DNA of 64,000 nucleotides from Siderastrea radians (taxonomy: Eukaryota; Cnidaria; Anthozoa; Scleractinia; Rhizangiidae). The notes beneath the pieces were generated by a model that did no database searches, was not told the DNA's origin, and was given only the letters and a program-made list of their open reading frames with translations. This document shows positions 23,562 through 35,122 of the stretch, one piece after another. The stretch spans positions 4,851,959-4,915,958 of the forward strand of contig OZ024887.1 in NCBI GenBank assembly GCA_964017195.1, read 5' to 3'. Positions within the stretch are counted from its first letter, which is position 1. Every line of letters begins with the position of its first letter. A program made the position numbers and the translations under genes.

Positions 23562-24941
23562 GATGGGAAACGCCCACTGGGGTGACGTACATTTGTCCAA
23601 ACTCTCTTTCGTTCCATTTTCTACTCAAGAATTTCGTTTTCTTGCTTTTTTGTCTCCTGTCAGAAAGTGAAGTCTCGGTTTATTTTACTCGTGTCTGGCA
23701 TTTCAAAATCAAATTTCAGAAAGGAATGCGTCAGGAATTTGCCCTTGGGAAGTTTCTGAAGAAGCGATATGTTGAGCACTACAAACTCCTAAACTCCTCG
23801 TACATTCACAAGGAGGTGAGTATCACATAAGTATTTCATTAGTATTTATGATTTTCAAAGACACGCCTGCCGATAGAGTCCCCTAGGTGAGGTGAGCTTA
23901 GCAAGGAAAAGCGGTAAATGGCTGCTCCGTCAGTTGGGTCTTCTTGACATTGTGCAGATTTATTTTCCTGCCGACGATGTCTTTACTCAGGGGTGGATCC
24001 AGGTATTTAGAAAGTGGGGGAGCAGTGGCTGTTAGCAAGGAGCTAACAAATCATATGTTATTTTGCTGGGGACATGCTTTCTGTAAAATTCTGAAAAGTG
24101 AAACTGAATTGAAAACTTTAACACAGCTAACACTAATGACAGCTTTATATATAGAACTGTTTTAATGAACGAGAAAAAGTCGTCTTACTACTTTACTACA
24201 TAATATGTACCTACCTTACTACATAATATGTACCTTTAAATTTCCCTCCGAAAACAAGGACACCATAATTCTCCTAGGTGTTCACAATTCTGCACTTCTT
24301 CATTTAGTTACTTCGTTCATTATTTTCTTTTGTCCAAACAGTTATACATTCGCAGCACTGATGTAGATCGCGCATTAATGAGTGCACAGACGCAGCTTAA
24401 TGGACTGTACCCACCCCATGGTAGCCAGGTAATAATGCTGTATCCTTTCTTCTTAACATGAAAGATCTAACAGAAGCCTGCGTGAAAAGGTAGATATCAT
24501 CTTCAGCAGCCTAGTGCCTAGTCTCCTACGCAGCCGTTCTTAGGGTCATCACGCAACGCTCCTCTCGAGGAGCGTTGCGTGACTACCCTGAGGAGACTAC
24601 CTAGTGCCTTCTGTAGCATGAAGCGACTGGAAACATTACTACTTCCCACTGGATTGGATGCTAGTTTGTCCTGACAGGATTATCTTCCGGCATTTCGTTA
24701 GGGTTTCCTAACAGGTTAAATGATACTCACGCACTTACACACCTGGGCGTAGAAAGACAAACTGGAGTAAAGTTTCTTGTCTATTGAACAACATACACAA
24801 CGAAGGGACCTACCTTGAATCACCGACTCTCTAACCTTCCAATCAAACGTCTAACGGGTAGTTTTTGGGGGTTAATCGATGCGTTTTCTTGTAACACGGT
24901 ACGCGTTAAATGTGACACATTTAAACGCCTATGATGTAGCC

Positions 24942-24979
<38 letters not shown>

Positions 24980-27900
24980 TACGGCGACGACGACGACGAC
25001 GACGACTACTACCACTACGGCGACTACGGCGACTACTACTACTTCTACCACGACAACGACGACGACTACCACCACCACCACCACCACTACTACTACTGCT
25101 ACTACTACTTTGTCTCACTGTTCAATGTTTTTTGCATTATTTTGTCAATCTGCAGATTTGGCGGGATCATTTGGACTGGCAGCCAATTGGGATTCATGTG
25201 GTACCGAAGAAAGACGATTATGTAAGTATTTCCTCCACTGGTTTTTTTTTGTCGCTATTATTGTCTTTTGTGTTGACAGATTTAAGCAATAGAAGTTATA
25301 ACAACACAAGAAGAATAGTTTCTTGTGCGGCAGCAAGTTCAAAACGTTTGACTTTAGACTAACAGTTTTATTTTGCTGCAGCTTCTTCGGCCCTTTGACT
25401 ATCGGTGCCCTCGTTTTTACAAACTTCGTGACCAGGACAGAAAACAACCATCATATATAAAGATGTCACTGAAATACAAGGTGAGTTAGAGTTCCAAAAT
25501 TGAGTGAGCCTGCGACCTCATGCAATCTCAGTTAACAGATCAACATGAGGTACTTTTTTTACCATGTTGTCATGACAACGTAAGGCTTATATTTTAAGCC
25601 TGTTGATAGATAGATAGATAGATAGATAGATAGAGAGATAGATAGATAGGTACTTTATTAAAATACTTTGCAGCTCATAGAGCTGAATTGCGTATTCTAC
25701 ATTCTATGATACAAATTTACAAAATTTTAAATTTTAAATTTTAAATTTTGAGGAGACGTTGTCTCTAGTGCTAGCTCTTTAATATTTCACAGCGATAACA
25801 GTTGTTGAAGCCCGCTCTTAGAGTATGATTGACAGGGATGACCAGGTGCGGTAAATGAGGGTAAAAAATAAATGAGGGAAGATCTACAAGAGAAGAGCAG
25901 GGTTGGGGAGACGTTGTCTCTAGTGCTAGCTCTTTAATATTTCACAGCAATAACAGTTTCATCCGCGCACAATTCATTTTTCTGTTGTCATTTTCTTTCT
26001 CTGGTAGTTTAAAGCGGTGCTAAACTAATACAGGGTTAGCACCAACTATGAATCCAGTTTTATAGCCCAGTTGTCAATGTGGATCTTGTATACTCGTTGG
26101 TTCAACATTTAAAACTTGGCTTCTTGCGCAAAATGTCTTCAGAAAGGCTACAAAAACACAAACTAACCAAAGGTGAAATTTTAACAACAACCAACAACCA
26201 AGCCATGTCCAGCCCAGGGCCCATTTGATGAGATAACTCAGGATCAATATCGAGTCCAATTTTGACGTGGATGCATGCAGACTCTTGTTGTCCCATATTT
26301 TCACTTTCGTTTTTCAAACTGTAACTTGAAATCAACAGTGGCATGGAACGATTTTAACAAGAGAGTCAAAAACCTCGGTTACCCGGATCAACAATAAACA
26401 GCTTCGATAACTTTTCGAGAACGGAAAGCTCTTTTATTAGCCCAGGGTTTGTTGGTTTTTAAAGCTAACCGTAAAATTGTAAGTTGACGTGATCAAGTTG
26501 GTCTCCCGGCTAAAAGCTACACCACAACTCTATAGATTTTTGTTTTGAAACATATCTCCGGGCCCGAAAAGTTACCGGGACTTTCGAGAAACGGACTCCT
26601 GGTGTCCTATTTTTATGAATATGGTCTTGTTAGTGGCTAGTTTCTTCTTGGGAGCAAAAGAGATGTTTAGATGTTTGCAAAACTGTTTTTTTACACGCGA
26701 TGCGATCCAGTGAGTTGTCCAGGTCCTCTCACCATTTTCCGGGCATTTTGATTCACGCGCGCGCACCACTGTGATCTCAGTAACGAAGGCGGTAAGTGAC
26801 TTGGAGCAAGTCTATCTTTAGTTGCTGCTTTCTTGGTCGAATAAAGTATAACCTATTTATCATAAATAAATCAGTTTTTAAATGATTCATAATGCTCCTT
26901 TGTTTATATTTTGTTAGGATATGCTGGCGTATGTTTCGGAAAAAAGTGGGGAAGAAACTGAAGTATGGACGGCTTTCAAGATTAGAGATCCGTTGATTTG
27001 CGAGGTAAAGGGCATGATAAATGCGCCTTCAAACGGAAATCTAAGTTTGCAAACTCGTGTCGGTTGGCAAACCCCGAAAAGTTTGCAAGCTCGTAATGGC
27101 AAACTCCGAAAAAGTGCAAACTTTTGTTGGTAAACTTCCAAAATTGTCAGGATCCCAAAGGGGCTTAGGGCTCTAGGGCTCCGAGCTAAAAAAATTTCAA
27201 GGGCTTCAGGGCTACAAGACAAAAAAAATGGGACTCTAAGGCTCTAGGGCTCCATAGATGTACTCAAGGGTTCCATTTAGACAGAATCCTTAGTTTTGTC
27301 CGAGCTCCAAGTAGAAAAAGCCTTTGGGCTCCGAGCTCCGGACTCCTCGGCAAAAATTTCGGGGCAGGACTCCAAGGATCCCCATTTGGGACCCTATATT
27401 GAAAATGTGGCAAACTAGGCTAACTACGTTCAGTAATCTTCGTTATCGGTTAATTCCAAGTATGATGGCAATTCTTTCCAAGAAACTTCTTTCTGGCGTG
27501 GAAAATAGACCTTCACATACGCTTTACATGAGTTTGCGGAGTAAACGCGGCTAAACGTTAATTATTTTCGTTGCAACCCAAGCGATCAGAGAGAACTTGT
27601 GTCTAGATTATGAATTCGTATGGAAATTATAAAACAAGTGGAAACTTATATTGCAAGAACGTAACCAAATTGTCGTTGTGACTTTGTAGGAATCTCATAA
27701 TATGACACTGCCTGACTGGGCTTTAAACGGCACAACATTAAAAGATCTTGGCACTGTGTCCGACTTTTCCATGCTGTGGAATTTTAACACTCGTGAAAAA
27801 GCAAGACTCACAGGAGGTTTGTTGAGAATTCACAGCGATGTGATTCTGTTCATTTGTCTTTGCTCTACTTCCAAATACTTTTAGAACAAAACCTACGTCA

Positions 27901-30900
27901 GATTGTAAATTCCGCGAATTTTTTTGTAGGTGCTCTTGTGGGAAGGATGATCGACGACATGAAACTCACTCTATTGCCGCCCAGCCTAAAGGAACCGGTC
28001 AGGAAAATGTACCTCTATTCAGCTGTAAGTTTACAATACCAAGTGCTTGTTGAGTCGTGCCTTTTTATAAAGCAGTCATAACAATGGAAAACGAGCACTT
28101 GTTTATGGTAACGTTGTCTACCAATTTAACAGTGGTTTATGGTCACATACAGTAAACAAAAATCCACCGATTTCAAGTCTAAATGAAGCGGTCATGAGCT
28201 ACTTTAGATCAAAACTAAATGGAGTGGTAGATTTGGAAATAAATTTGTTATTGCAGTCGTTTCAGCGATGAGACGTTTAATGTTTACTTACTACCAGTGA
28301 AAACATGGATGCTTCATTCGCTCAGACGTATAGTTTTGTAAGAAATTTGAATGTCCGATATTTTTTTCCAAGTAAAAGCACTCTTCGATAGACTCCTACC
28401 TTGGCCTTCGGGGGAGATCTAGTGGCATTGACCGATCGTCCGTCACTCCAAAAGTCCGGAGAACTCCGTGAGCTTGAAGTTAGTAGGGCTATCACAGAAT
28501 GGTTATCAACAGAAATTTAACCACTATTGTTTTTGAAAGACCTGAAATAAGAACTATGTCTAAACTATGATTTGATAGAAAAAGTAAATCACTTAATCAA
28601 AGATCCATAAAGTATTTCGAGAAAATATAGCTCTAAAAACAACAAACTTATGGAACAATCGTTCTTCTCAGATAAGCCTTCTCTTCTTTCCAACAAAAAA
28701 TGAGCACTGTCTGGTTTTCGCAAAGTCCATATTTTAACCACTTCCAGGCTTTCCTTGCTTCGTAAGTTTACAGAGCAAGCTGTTAAGCAATGCTAACATC
28801 TGCTAAATACGTAACGTTTTTGGTTTCAGCACGACACCACAGTTGCTGCATTTCTGAGTGCTCTTCAAGTATTTGATGGAATATCTTCAGATTATTCAAG
28901 CGCCGCCATAGTGGAACTGTTCCGTTCAACTGGGAATAATGGCAAGTGAGTACTTACTGTTAAGCTTGTCCTTGGCTGTGACTTATGGGGGTTACATAGA
29001 AGTGTAGTAGCTTACGACAAGAAAACCTCCCTCCACATCCGATAAAAAAAGGAATCCACAATGCATAGAAATGAACGGACAAAGGAAGTCACCAAATAGG
29101 CTCTTTACATAACCACGTCACGTGACCTTGTCAATCATAATAAATGGTCGTGGTTCAAAATAGATGGCTGAAATGGAAAGGGCGTCATGAAATCAGTAGG
29201 ATTTGCAATTTTGAGGCCACTAACTTTTAAGTGCAAGATTTTCGGACAGTTTGAAAGTTTGAAAATTATAAAAGATCTGTATGCTGGCTGGCAAAGCTTG
29301 TCACCCAGCAATTTTTTTCTCTATAAGTCCTGGTAATTTTTTGAACATTAAAATAACCGTAAAATGTTACACTTTAACGTTATTGACCTCAAACTTGAAA
29401 ATCGTACTAATTTCATCATGCTCCTTCCATTTCTGATATCTATTTCGTACTATTACCATTTTTCATGATTGACAAGGTCACGTGACACGGTTATGCAAAG
29501 GGCCTATTGTGACATATACAAGACACGTCATTTCTCTCTACCCAGGCCTGCACATATACATTGTTAAATACAGGGTGTGACCCAGTTATGCATCGGCATC
29601 CCATCCAAGGAGAAGAAGGGGAACGGGTGGGACGTTGGTACTTTTCTTTTCTATAGATACCAACCTTGATAAGCAAAGTAACTGACTAGGTACTCAACAC
29701 TTAACAGTAGTCGTTTCCGATCCATCACCTGACAGAATAAAATCATACACGGCCGGCCCCCTTTGGCTTAGTGAGGCGCTAATTGACATTTTTTCAGGCC
29801 TGAACTATCCGTCCGTGTGCTTTATCGATTTGGTCAAAACGAGCCTCGTGTACTAACACTGCCGGACTGCGAAGAATTCTGTCCCCTGAATAAGTTCATC
29901 AAGTAAGTATCACTGAAATATACTCGGCATCTTGCTGTGTAGTTGTTGAAGTGTTTTTTTGTTACTCATCTCAATGCCATTTTATAGTCTGACAGCTGAT
30001 GTTATTCCCAAGAATGTAGAAAAGGAATGTGCTCTGGAACAGGGGAGGTGTACGTGCGTCAAAGGTAGTGTGCTAAAGCAGTAGATAATTTATGCATCTG
30101 CGCTCGTGTATGGGATCTGAGAAAAATAGGACGACTGCTGGAGGCCTGCTCGAGTCTTGATGCTAATTCATGATTGTCTTCATTTCTTCTAGTAATTGAC
30201 TACAAACCGGATGGATGTTACAAGAAAGCGAAAGTAAAGATCTTCCCCAAGATATTCCATGTTGTTAAAAACGTTAACCGAAAGAACCCGAATGTCGAGC
30301 AGATTTTCACTGCGTGCAAGGAATTGGCCGAGAAAGAAGGCTACGAAATCTTTGCTATTGAGGTAAAAACACTGATCGGTGCTAAGAAGGGAAGGTGCAT
30401 GTGGCATCTCGGTAACTTGGATAACGATGCCAAAATGTTGCTAATAACTCTTTTCAAAGAATAATGTCAGTGTCAGTGTAACTTGAATATCTAAACAGGC
30501 CATTTCCTTCGGCCTCTTTTACAAGGCGAGGCCTGTTGCTCATCCTTTCATATACGACAGCGAATTTTCTCTGCACGCCAATGTAACTCATTTTCATCTG
30601 GATATGAAAGGTTGTGCACCAGGCCTCGTCTAAAGACAATTCGGAAATGGCTTAATTTTTTTGTGCCGAAGTTTACGACGAAGAAGCATGTGCGATATTA
30701 AAAAAAGGTGTGTCAGAGATCCTTTACTTTCGTGATCAACCATTGGGAAGTTTTGGAAGAAACTGATTTATAAAACAATTACAATAAATTCTCTGTTTAC
30801 CTGACAATCACTTTACAAGAAGTCGATTTACATTAGATATGATTTCATGACATGCCACACATTATAGGGCTTCTCCATCAATGAGTCACGTAACCTATTC

Positions 30901-31400
30901 TATTAGGGCTTTCAGAGTGATTTTGGGCTTTTGTAAGCTAGCGGCATAATTGCCTGTTATTGACAAAATTTCAAACGAATAATACATCGGAAATAAATCC
31001 TGTATATTGTAGCCTCTTCACCTGTTTTCTTCTTTTTACACTAGATGATGTAAAATAGCAAGCGAAAAATCGGAGGTTGTCGAAGTTATACGCAAGATTT
31101 CTGTGTACACGAGGAAACAAAATGGCCTGGATGTTCGTATCCACTTTAAGTTACTGCACCTTTGTGCAAGGGGTGATTCAAATAATGTACATGCACGGCT
31201 TTCCAATGTTAGTTACACAAGTTTTTCTGTTCTTCGTTTTTTTTTTTCCTTAGAATGTCAATAAATGTGTGACAACCGAAGATGGAAAGGCAGTGGATTT
31301 TAAAAAGTACGGCAAATCGTTACACGGCTGTATCATCGATGATCATGGACATGGACTGGGAAAGAGAGGCCGTTCAGCGAACTTTGTTTACACAGCGTAA
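20331..31400 (+). CDS. secreted histidine acid phosphatase with added C-terminal domain
   Basis: Fourteen exons join in phase to 495 residues: 20331-20450, 22390-22485, 23720-23815, 24342-24428, 25156-25221, 25382-25480, 26918-27004, 27690-27816, 27930-28024, 28830-28945, 29798-29902, 29988-30064, 30193-30362 and 31254-31400. Exon 1 encodes a signal peptide (MAGYYLYSCFFSLLVLW). Exon 2 carries the catalytic VYRHGDRSP loop with the phospho-accepting His; exon 10 starts with the HD proton-donor motif (HDTTVAA). Between them, YIRSTDVDRALMSAQ and the later WNFNTREKARLTG fit lysosomal/prostatic-type acid phosphatases, which hydrolyse phosphomonoesters at low pH. Instead of the vertebrate membrane anchor, exons 12-14 encode a domain with DGCYKK, GYEIFAIE, KYGKSLHGC and a terminal NFVYTA, which I associate with cnidarian secreted proteins. 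Retention of intron 13 would give a different end, with a stop at 30462-30464. Confidence 0.85.
23511..23558 (+). repeat. (GA)n microsatellite in intron 2
   Basis: This is an almost pure GA run. The open frame through it (an RERERE-type product) is an artefact of the repeat. Confidence 0.9.
24529..24601. repeat. short foldback element in intron 4
   Basis: Bases 24550-24564 (CACGCAACGCTCCTC) pair exactly with 24567-24581, with two bases between them. Outer segments GGGT/ACCC and AGTCTCCT/AGGAGACT extend the foldback. It is probably a tiny MITE-type insertion. Confidence 0.6.
24940..25113 (+). repeat. compound ACT/ACC/ACG triplet repeat
   Basis: About 170 bp of mixed trinucleotide repeats lie in intron 4 just before exon 5. 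The long threonine-rich frame through it is not coding. Confidence 0.9.
25603..25648 (+). repeat. (GATA)n microsatellite in intron 6
   Basis: The GATAGATA run has one GAGA variant. Nearby, a block starting GAGACGTTGTCTCTAGTGC occurs at about 25745-25800 and again at about 25909-25962, a local direct duplication. Confidence 0.85.
29095..29508. mobile_element. 414 bp MITE-like element in intron 10
   Basis: The termini are inverted repeats of about 50 bp: AATAGGCTCTTTACATAACC on the left, with the right end its complement carrying a few changes. Both include GTCACGTGACCTTGTCAATC. The interior is non-coding. I could not fix a target duplication. Confidence 0.7.
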
Positions 31401-34400
31401 GACCAGCGTAAGGTTTTTTCATGCGCATAATTTAAACATTTTTTCAACTCAACTTTCCCGATGATGCCAACCAATATTTTTCAATCAGTCTTTCCATTGT
31501 CTATTTAGGAATTATTCCACGAGTGTGCGTTGGATATGAGGTGGTAAATAACGCGCCGCGTTAGATACCCAACAAGCACGAGTTGAATACTGAACTCTTT
31601 TATTTAATTCTCAACTTCGGTAATCGTCTCCGAATTTCTTGACGTATTTTCGTACAAAACATTCAATCCGATGCCCAATTCCTTATAAAGCAAAAACAGG
31701 GTCGTTCACTCATTACCTTCTGCGGTAAACCAGTGAGAAGGCTAGATCTGAATTCTATAAGTATATACCAAACCAGTGTATGGTATTTTTCACGCGCTCT
31801 GATTGGCTACTCAAACTCGGGACAGTATCTGCTATTTACCCCCCGGCATTTTTCGCAGCTCGGCAAATATCCACCATTATTATTCAACAAATTGTCACTA
31901 TGCCCATATATGGTAAGGAAGGCCTCAATATCTGTCATCCTACATGACAGATATCCTGCGATATACGTAAATGACCATATTTGGATGTGCACTGCAGCTT
32001 TTCTTTCATTGCTTGTTTGGCGGCCATTTTGAAAAGCGAGGCAGTTTTAGCAGTGTTCTCCGTAAATTCTAACTCTCTGGAAGAAACTTTCCACGATTAA
32101 ATACTCTCAAAAAGTCAACAAGTATTTGCTTCAGCTCACAAAGATATCCAGAGGTTAACTTGGAATTTTCATAGTGAGAACTCAACCAAGAAAATGCTAT
32201 TGCGAACGAAGCAGCACACTTGCTCACGGAAAGTTGTAAAGACTAAAGTTGAAAAGATTTTAATTCACAGGAAGAGGACTTATTCTCGGTAAGGTAGCAA
32301 TATTTTTTCGTTTGTCTTGTCATTTCCAAACACGAGTTTGAAAATAAGTCTTTTTAAGTGAACGGTAGTAAACTTCGATTTCTTGAAATTCTGTTTTGAG
32401 TTTTATTAAGCTTATGTGTTGCTAGCTGTTAGCGTTTTTATCATAGAGCCGTAGTTTTTCTCGTCCTGAAAGTGGTAGGCGATGGGAATTTGTTGAATAA
32501 TAAAACAATTATCCTGCTCAATCTTGCGGAATATCCCCTGATTTAGCCAACTCGGCCTACGGCCTCGTCGGCTAAGTATCAGGTGATATTCCGCGCGATT
32601 TCGCAGGATAATTGTTAAATATTCACCCCCTGAGCGGGAGGTTGCGGACTCGAATCCCAGTCTAGCAACTAGCTGAATTTCGCAAAGGAAGAAAAAGCAT
32701 GACACATTTTTAGTAGCCATTTTTTCCAAAAGGTAATAGAAAAACTTGCTGAAACAATTCACTCAATTTTAGCAAGTTGCAATCCATTTCCGTCCTGGCC
32801 ATACGTGGCAACAGGCACTCATAAAAAAACTGAACAGATTTATTACTTTTGGGTTTCTTGTGCTTGTAATATCTCTAGTAAATAGTGGACATATGCCCCT
32901 TAAGCCATAGCACAGTAGCCTGCAGCTGTACACAGGTTATTGGCAGTGCTTTTCCTCCTACACCTGTTCGATTTGGCATACTAAATAAGCAACAGGCGTA
33001 TGCAATAAAAAAAATGCGCCGCATAAATCACTTTAATATTATCTTTTCCTTTACAGTTAGTCAATCTTGCCGAACTGTTAAGGAAAAGACAGGGTCAGCC
33101 GGTCTACAGTCTATTAATCCACCCATTAGTTAGTCCTAGCTGACCTTTGACAGCTCTCGCTTCTGAGCTTGTCTTTCCAGTCTCGGAGTCTCGGTTGTTG
33201 AGATCCTTTAAAGTGTCAGTCGTTCTGACGCTGGTTTGCTATGTCATATGTCATAAGTCTTCTTAGCTTGTCTCCTTAGCCCACCTGTTCATATCTTCGG
33301 TTTCTCACTTTTTGTCCGTCCTTTTGGCTTTTCATCTAGTACGAGGTCTGATCAGTCTTGACTTCCTATGCCGTGCGTATTTGTTTTTTTTGTCCTCATT
33401 TGCGCATTTTAGAGCGTCAACCACAATCCCTCAAGTAACCAAGACTATGTAAACTGATGTTGAATGTTTGTTGTATTATTTAGGTAAGCTGACGAGCGCT
33501 GAATTATGGACTATCAATGAAATGACTTGGGTAAATCACTTTACGGGGCAACTGGATCTGGATACTGGACTCAAGGGATTAAAGCAGAGACGAAAAGTTT
33601 GCTTCAGTCTCGCAGAGGTCAAAATGGAATGCCAAAAAAAAATGTATACAAAATAATAAATGAATTTCGGGGAAACTTCTTGTCCATTTTCTCTGCAACA
33701 GTACAGTCTATAGTTATCTGTGACAAGATTTTGTCACCTGACTATTGAGGGAAATTGAAATCCAGTGAAAGACCTTCCTCTGCAGCCTCCAGTTTTTATT
33801 TTGGAACCCCTTTTGGGGCGGAGCCCCTCATTTCACCCCAACTTCTTAACTTTCTTTTGTCAAACTCTACTTTTCCAAACGTTTGCGAGTATCAGTTGCA
33901 AATTTTTAGCGCATTGCACCCTCTCTCTTCCTTCCATAGACGCACTCATCCTGAAAGGTGGGCAGCTAAGCATTCACATTAACCTTCTGGGCAAAATCAA
34001 AATGTTTAATTTTGCTTTATAAACGATCTGTGGACTTTATCACCCGAATGTAACTGAATTGTAAACGGGACACATTGTTGCAAAGCGAAGTTACAAAAAA
34101 ATTTAATCTTGAAATAGATTACGTTATGCAGGGTTGACCAGTTGACGAAGCCGAGGCTTCTCTATGTCACCCAAGGCTCTACTGAAGGAAACTACTATAA
34201 CGGCTTCTTAAATTTGAATTTAAGGTACTGCCTTTTTTTCTTTGTTAAATAAAAGGTAAAGTAGTGTTCAATCTACTTGATTGAGCCGAGAGGCTCATCA
34301 AGGCCGGCTCTTAACTCCGGAATCCGTAGTATGAAGTGACTAGGAGCATCACCCCCCCCTCCCCCAGATGGGATGCTAGTCCATTGCAGGGTGCCCCACC

Positions 34401-34558
34401 CCCCTCCCCCAATTTTTAACCGGTACTTTTTTATACGGCTGGGTAGAGAAAGAGTATGTGGATTAAAGTTTCTTGTCCAAGGATACAATACGATACAAAG
34501 AGCAACCCTTTAATCTCGCGATACGCGATATTCGGATGGAAGGTCCTACGCTAAGGTC
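31401..34558. other. intergenic DNA with repeat copies
   Basis: No gene is recognised. A foldback of about 110 bp lies at 32506-32618, and a tRNA-like T-arm (GACTCGAATCCCAG) lies at about 32648. A C-rich/G-rich patch is at 34350-34410. At 33526-33640 a frame contains LGKSLYGATGSGYW and ends NVYKI, which faintly recalls the C-terminal domain of the acid phosphatase. That could be a relic but is too weak to call. Confidence 0.4.
32506..32618. repeat. foldback repeat
   Basis: The left arm runs CAATTATCCTGC... and the right arm ends ...GCAGGATAATTG. Inner blocks GCGGAATATC/GATATTCCGC and GCCAACTCGGCC/CTCGTCGGCT pair around CCTACGG. It is non-coding and probably a small MITE. Confidence 0.6.
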
Positions 34559-34565
34559 CTACACT
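34559..34565 (+). other. candidate target duplication, left of Polinton
   Basis: CTACACT occurs here and at 51900-51906, three and one bases from the inverted termini. Polintons usually make 6 bp duplications, so the match may include a chance base. Confidence 0.5.
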
Positions 34566-34568
34566 GGT

Positions 34569-34845
34569 AGTATATCCGGAGTCTAATGAATACCACCTGA
34601 TTGTCAGAGGTTTATTTAAGAATTTTAAAGCTTCTTTCATAATATTCAAGCTCCTTGCATCGCTTAAATATTATGAAAGAAGCTTTAAAATTCTTAAATA
34701 AACCTCTGACAATCAGGTAGTATTCATTAGACTCCGGATATACTACTTACCCGAAATAAACCGCCCCACCAAAAAATATTTTTCAATTAAAGGTTTACAA
34801 ATCAATGTTATACCCGAGTTGAAATGACTGCACAAAACATAAACA
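34569..34845. repeat. left terminal inverted repeat with 176 bp hairpin
   Basis: This is the reverse complement of 51622-51898. Its outer 176 bp (34569-34744) form a hairpin: 34569-34646 pairs with 34667-34744 around a 20-base loop, CAAGCTCCTTGCATCGCTTA. The first bases of that loop can pair further. One mismatch is visible (GAATACC versus GAATACT). The inner part contains ACCCGAAATAAACCGCCCC and reaches into the first codons of the terminal gene. Confidence 0.9.
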
Positions 34846-35051
34846 TTGAAGAGCTATTGAAAGAACTTGGTCCAGCAACGTTACAAGCTTTAGAGCAATT
34901 ACTTGCAGAGGACGCCCCTGCAGCGGGTCCTCTCCGCGAGGTTGTACAAAACATACTCGATGAGCGCATTCCTCTTGAAGAGCGCCTACCCAAACCTCTG
35001 CTTCCGCGAAAGTACCTCCCAAAAGCTCCCCTCGTCAAAGAAGAAGAATAA
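34824..35051 (+). CDS. left-terminal small protein or displaced polymerase N-terminus
   Basis: The 75-residue protein starts within the terminal repeat (ATG 34824). It opens MTAQNINIEELLKEL and continues with a helix-rich stretch, LQALEQLLAEDAPA, very like the N-terminus of the protein at 50808-51197. The tail is Lys/Pro/Glu-rich. The polymerase frame is open from about 34979 onward but has no ATG before 35123, so this protein may once have been its N-terminal part, separated by a frameshift between about 34979 and 35048. It could equally be an independent gene. Confidence 0.5.
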   Translation: MTAQNINIEELLKELGPATLQALEQLLAEDAPAAGPLREVVQNILDERIPLEERLPKPLLPRKYLPKAPLVKEEE

Positions 35052-35122
35052 AAAGGCAGACAATACTGAAAGAGTTTGATCCTATTCAACCAATAAAGAA
35101 TCGAGAAAAGAGTTATGAGAGC

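Noticed and set aside
24879..25292. 137-codon Leu/Thr-rich frame
   Set aside because: It is the triplet microsatellite plus exon 5 in a wrong frame.
31004..31150. Extra phosphatase exon near 31042
   Set aside because: The acceptor-like site leads to immediate stops in the required phase, and exons 13 and 14 already join in phase within the domain.
33048..33143. Possible exon after a good acceptor (LVNLAELLRKRQGQ...)
   Set aside because: No partner exon in phase and no family recognised.
33526..33640. Relic of a second C-terminal phosphatase domain
   Set aside because: Only GKS and NVYKI fit; spacing and cysteines do not.
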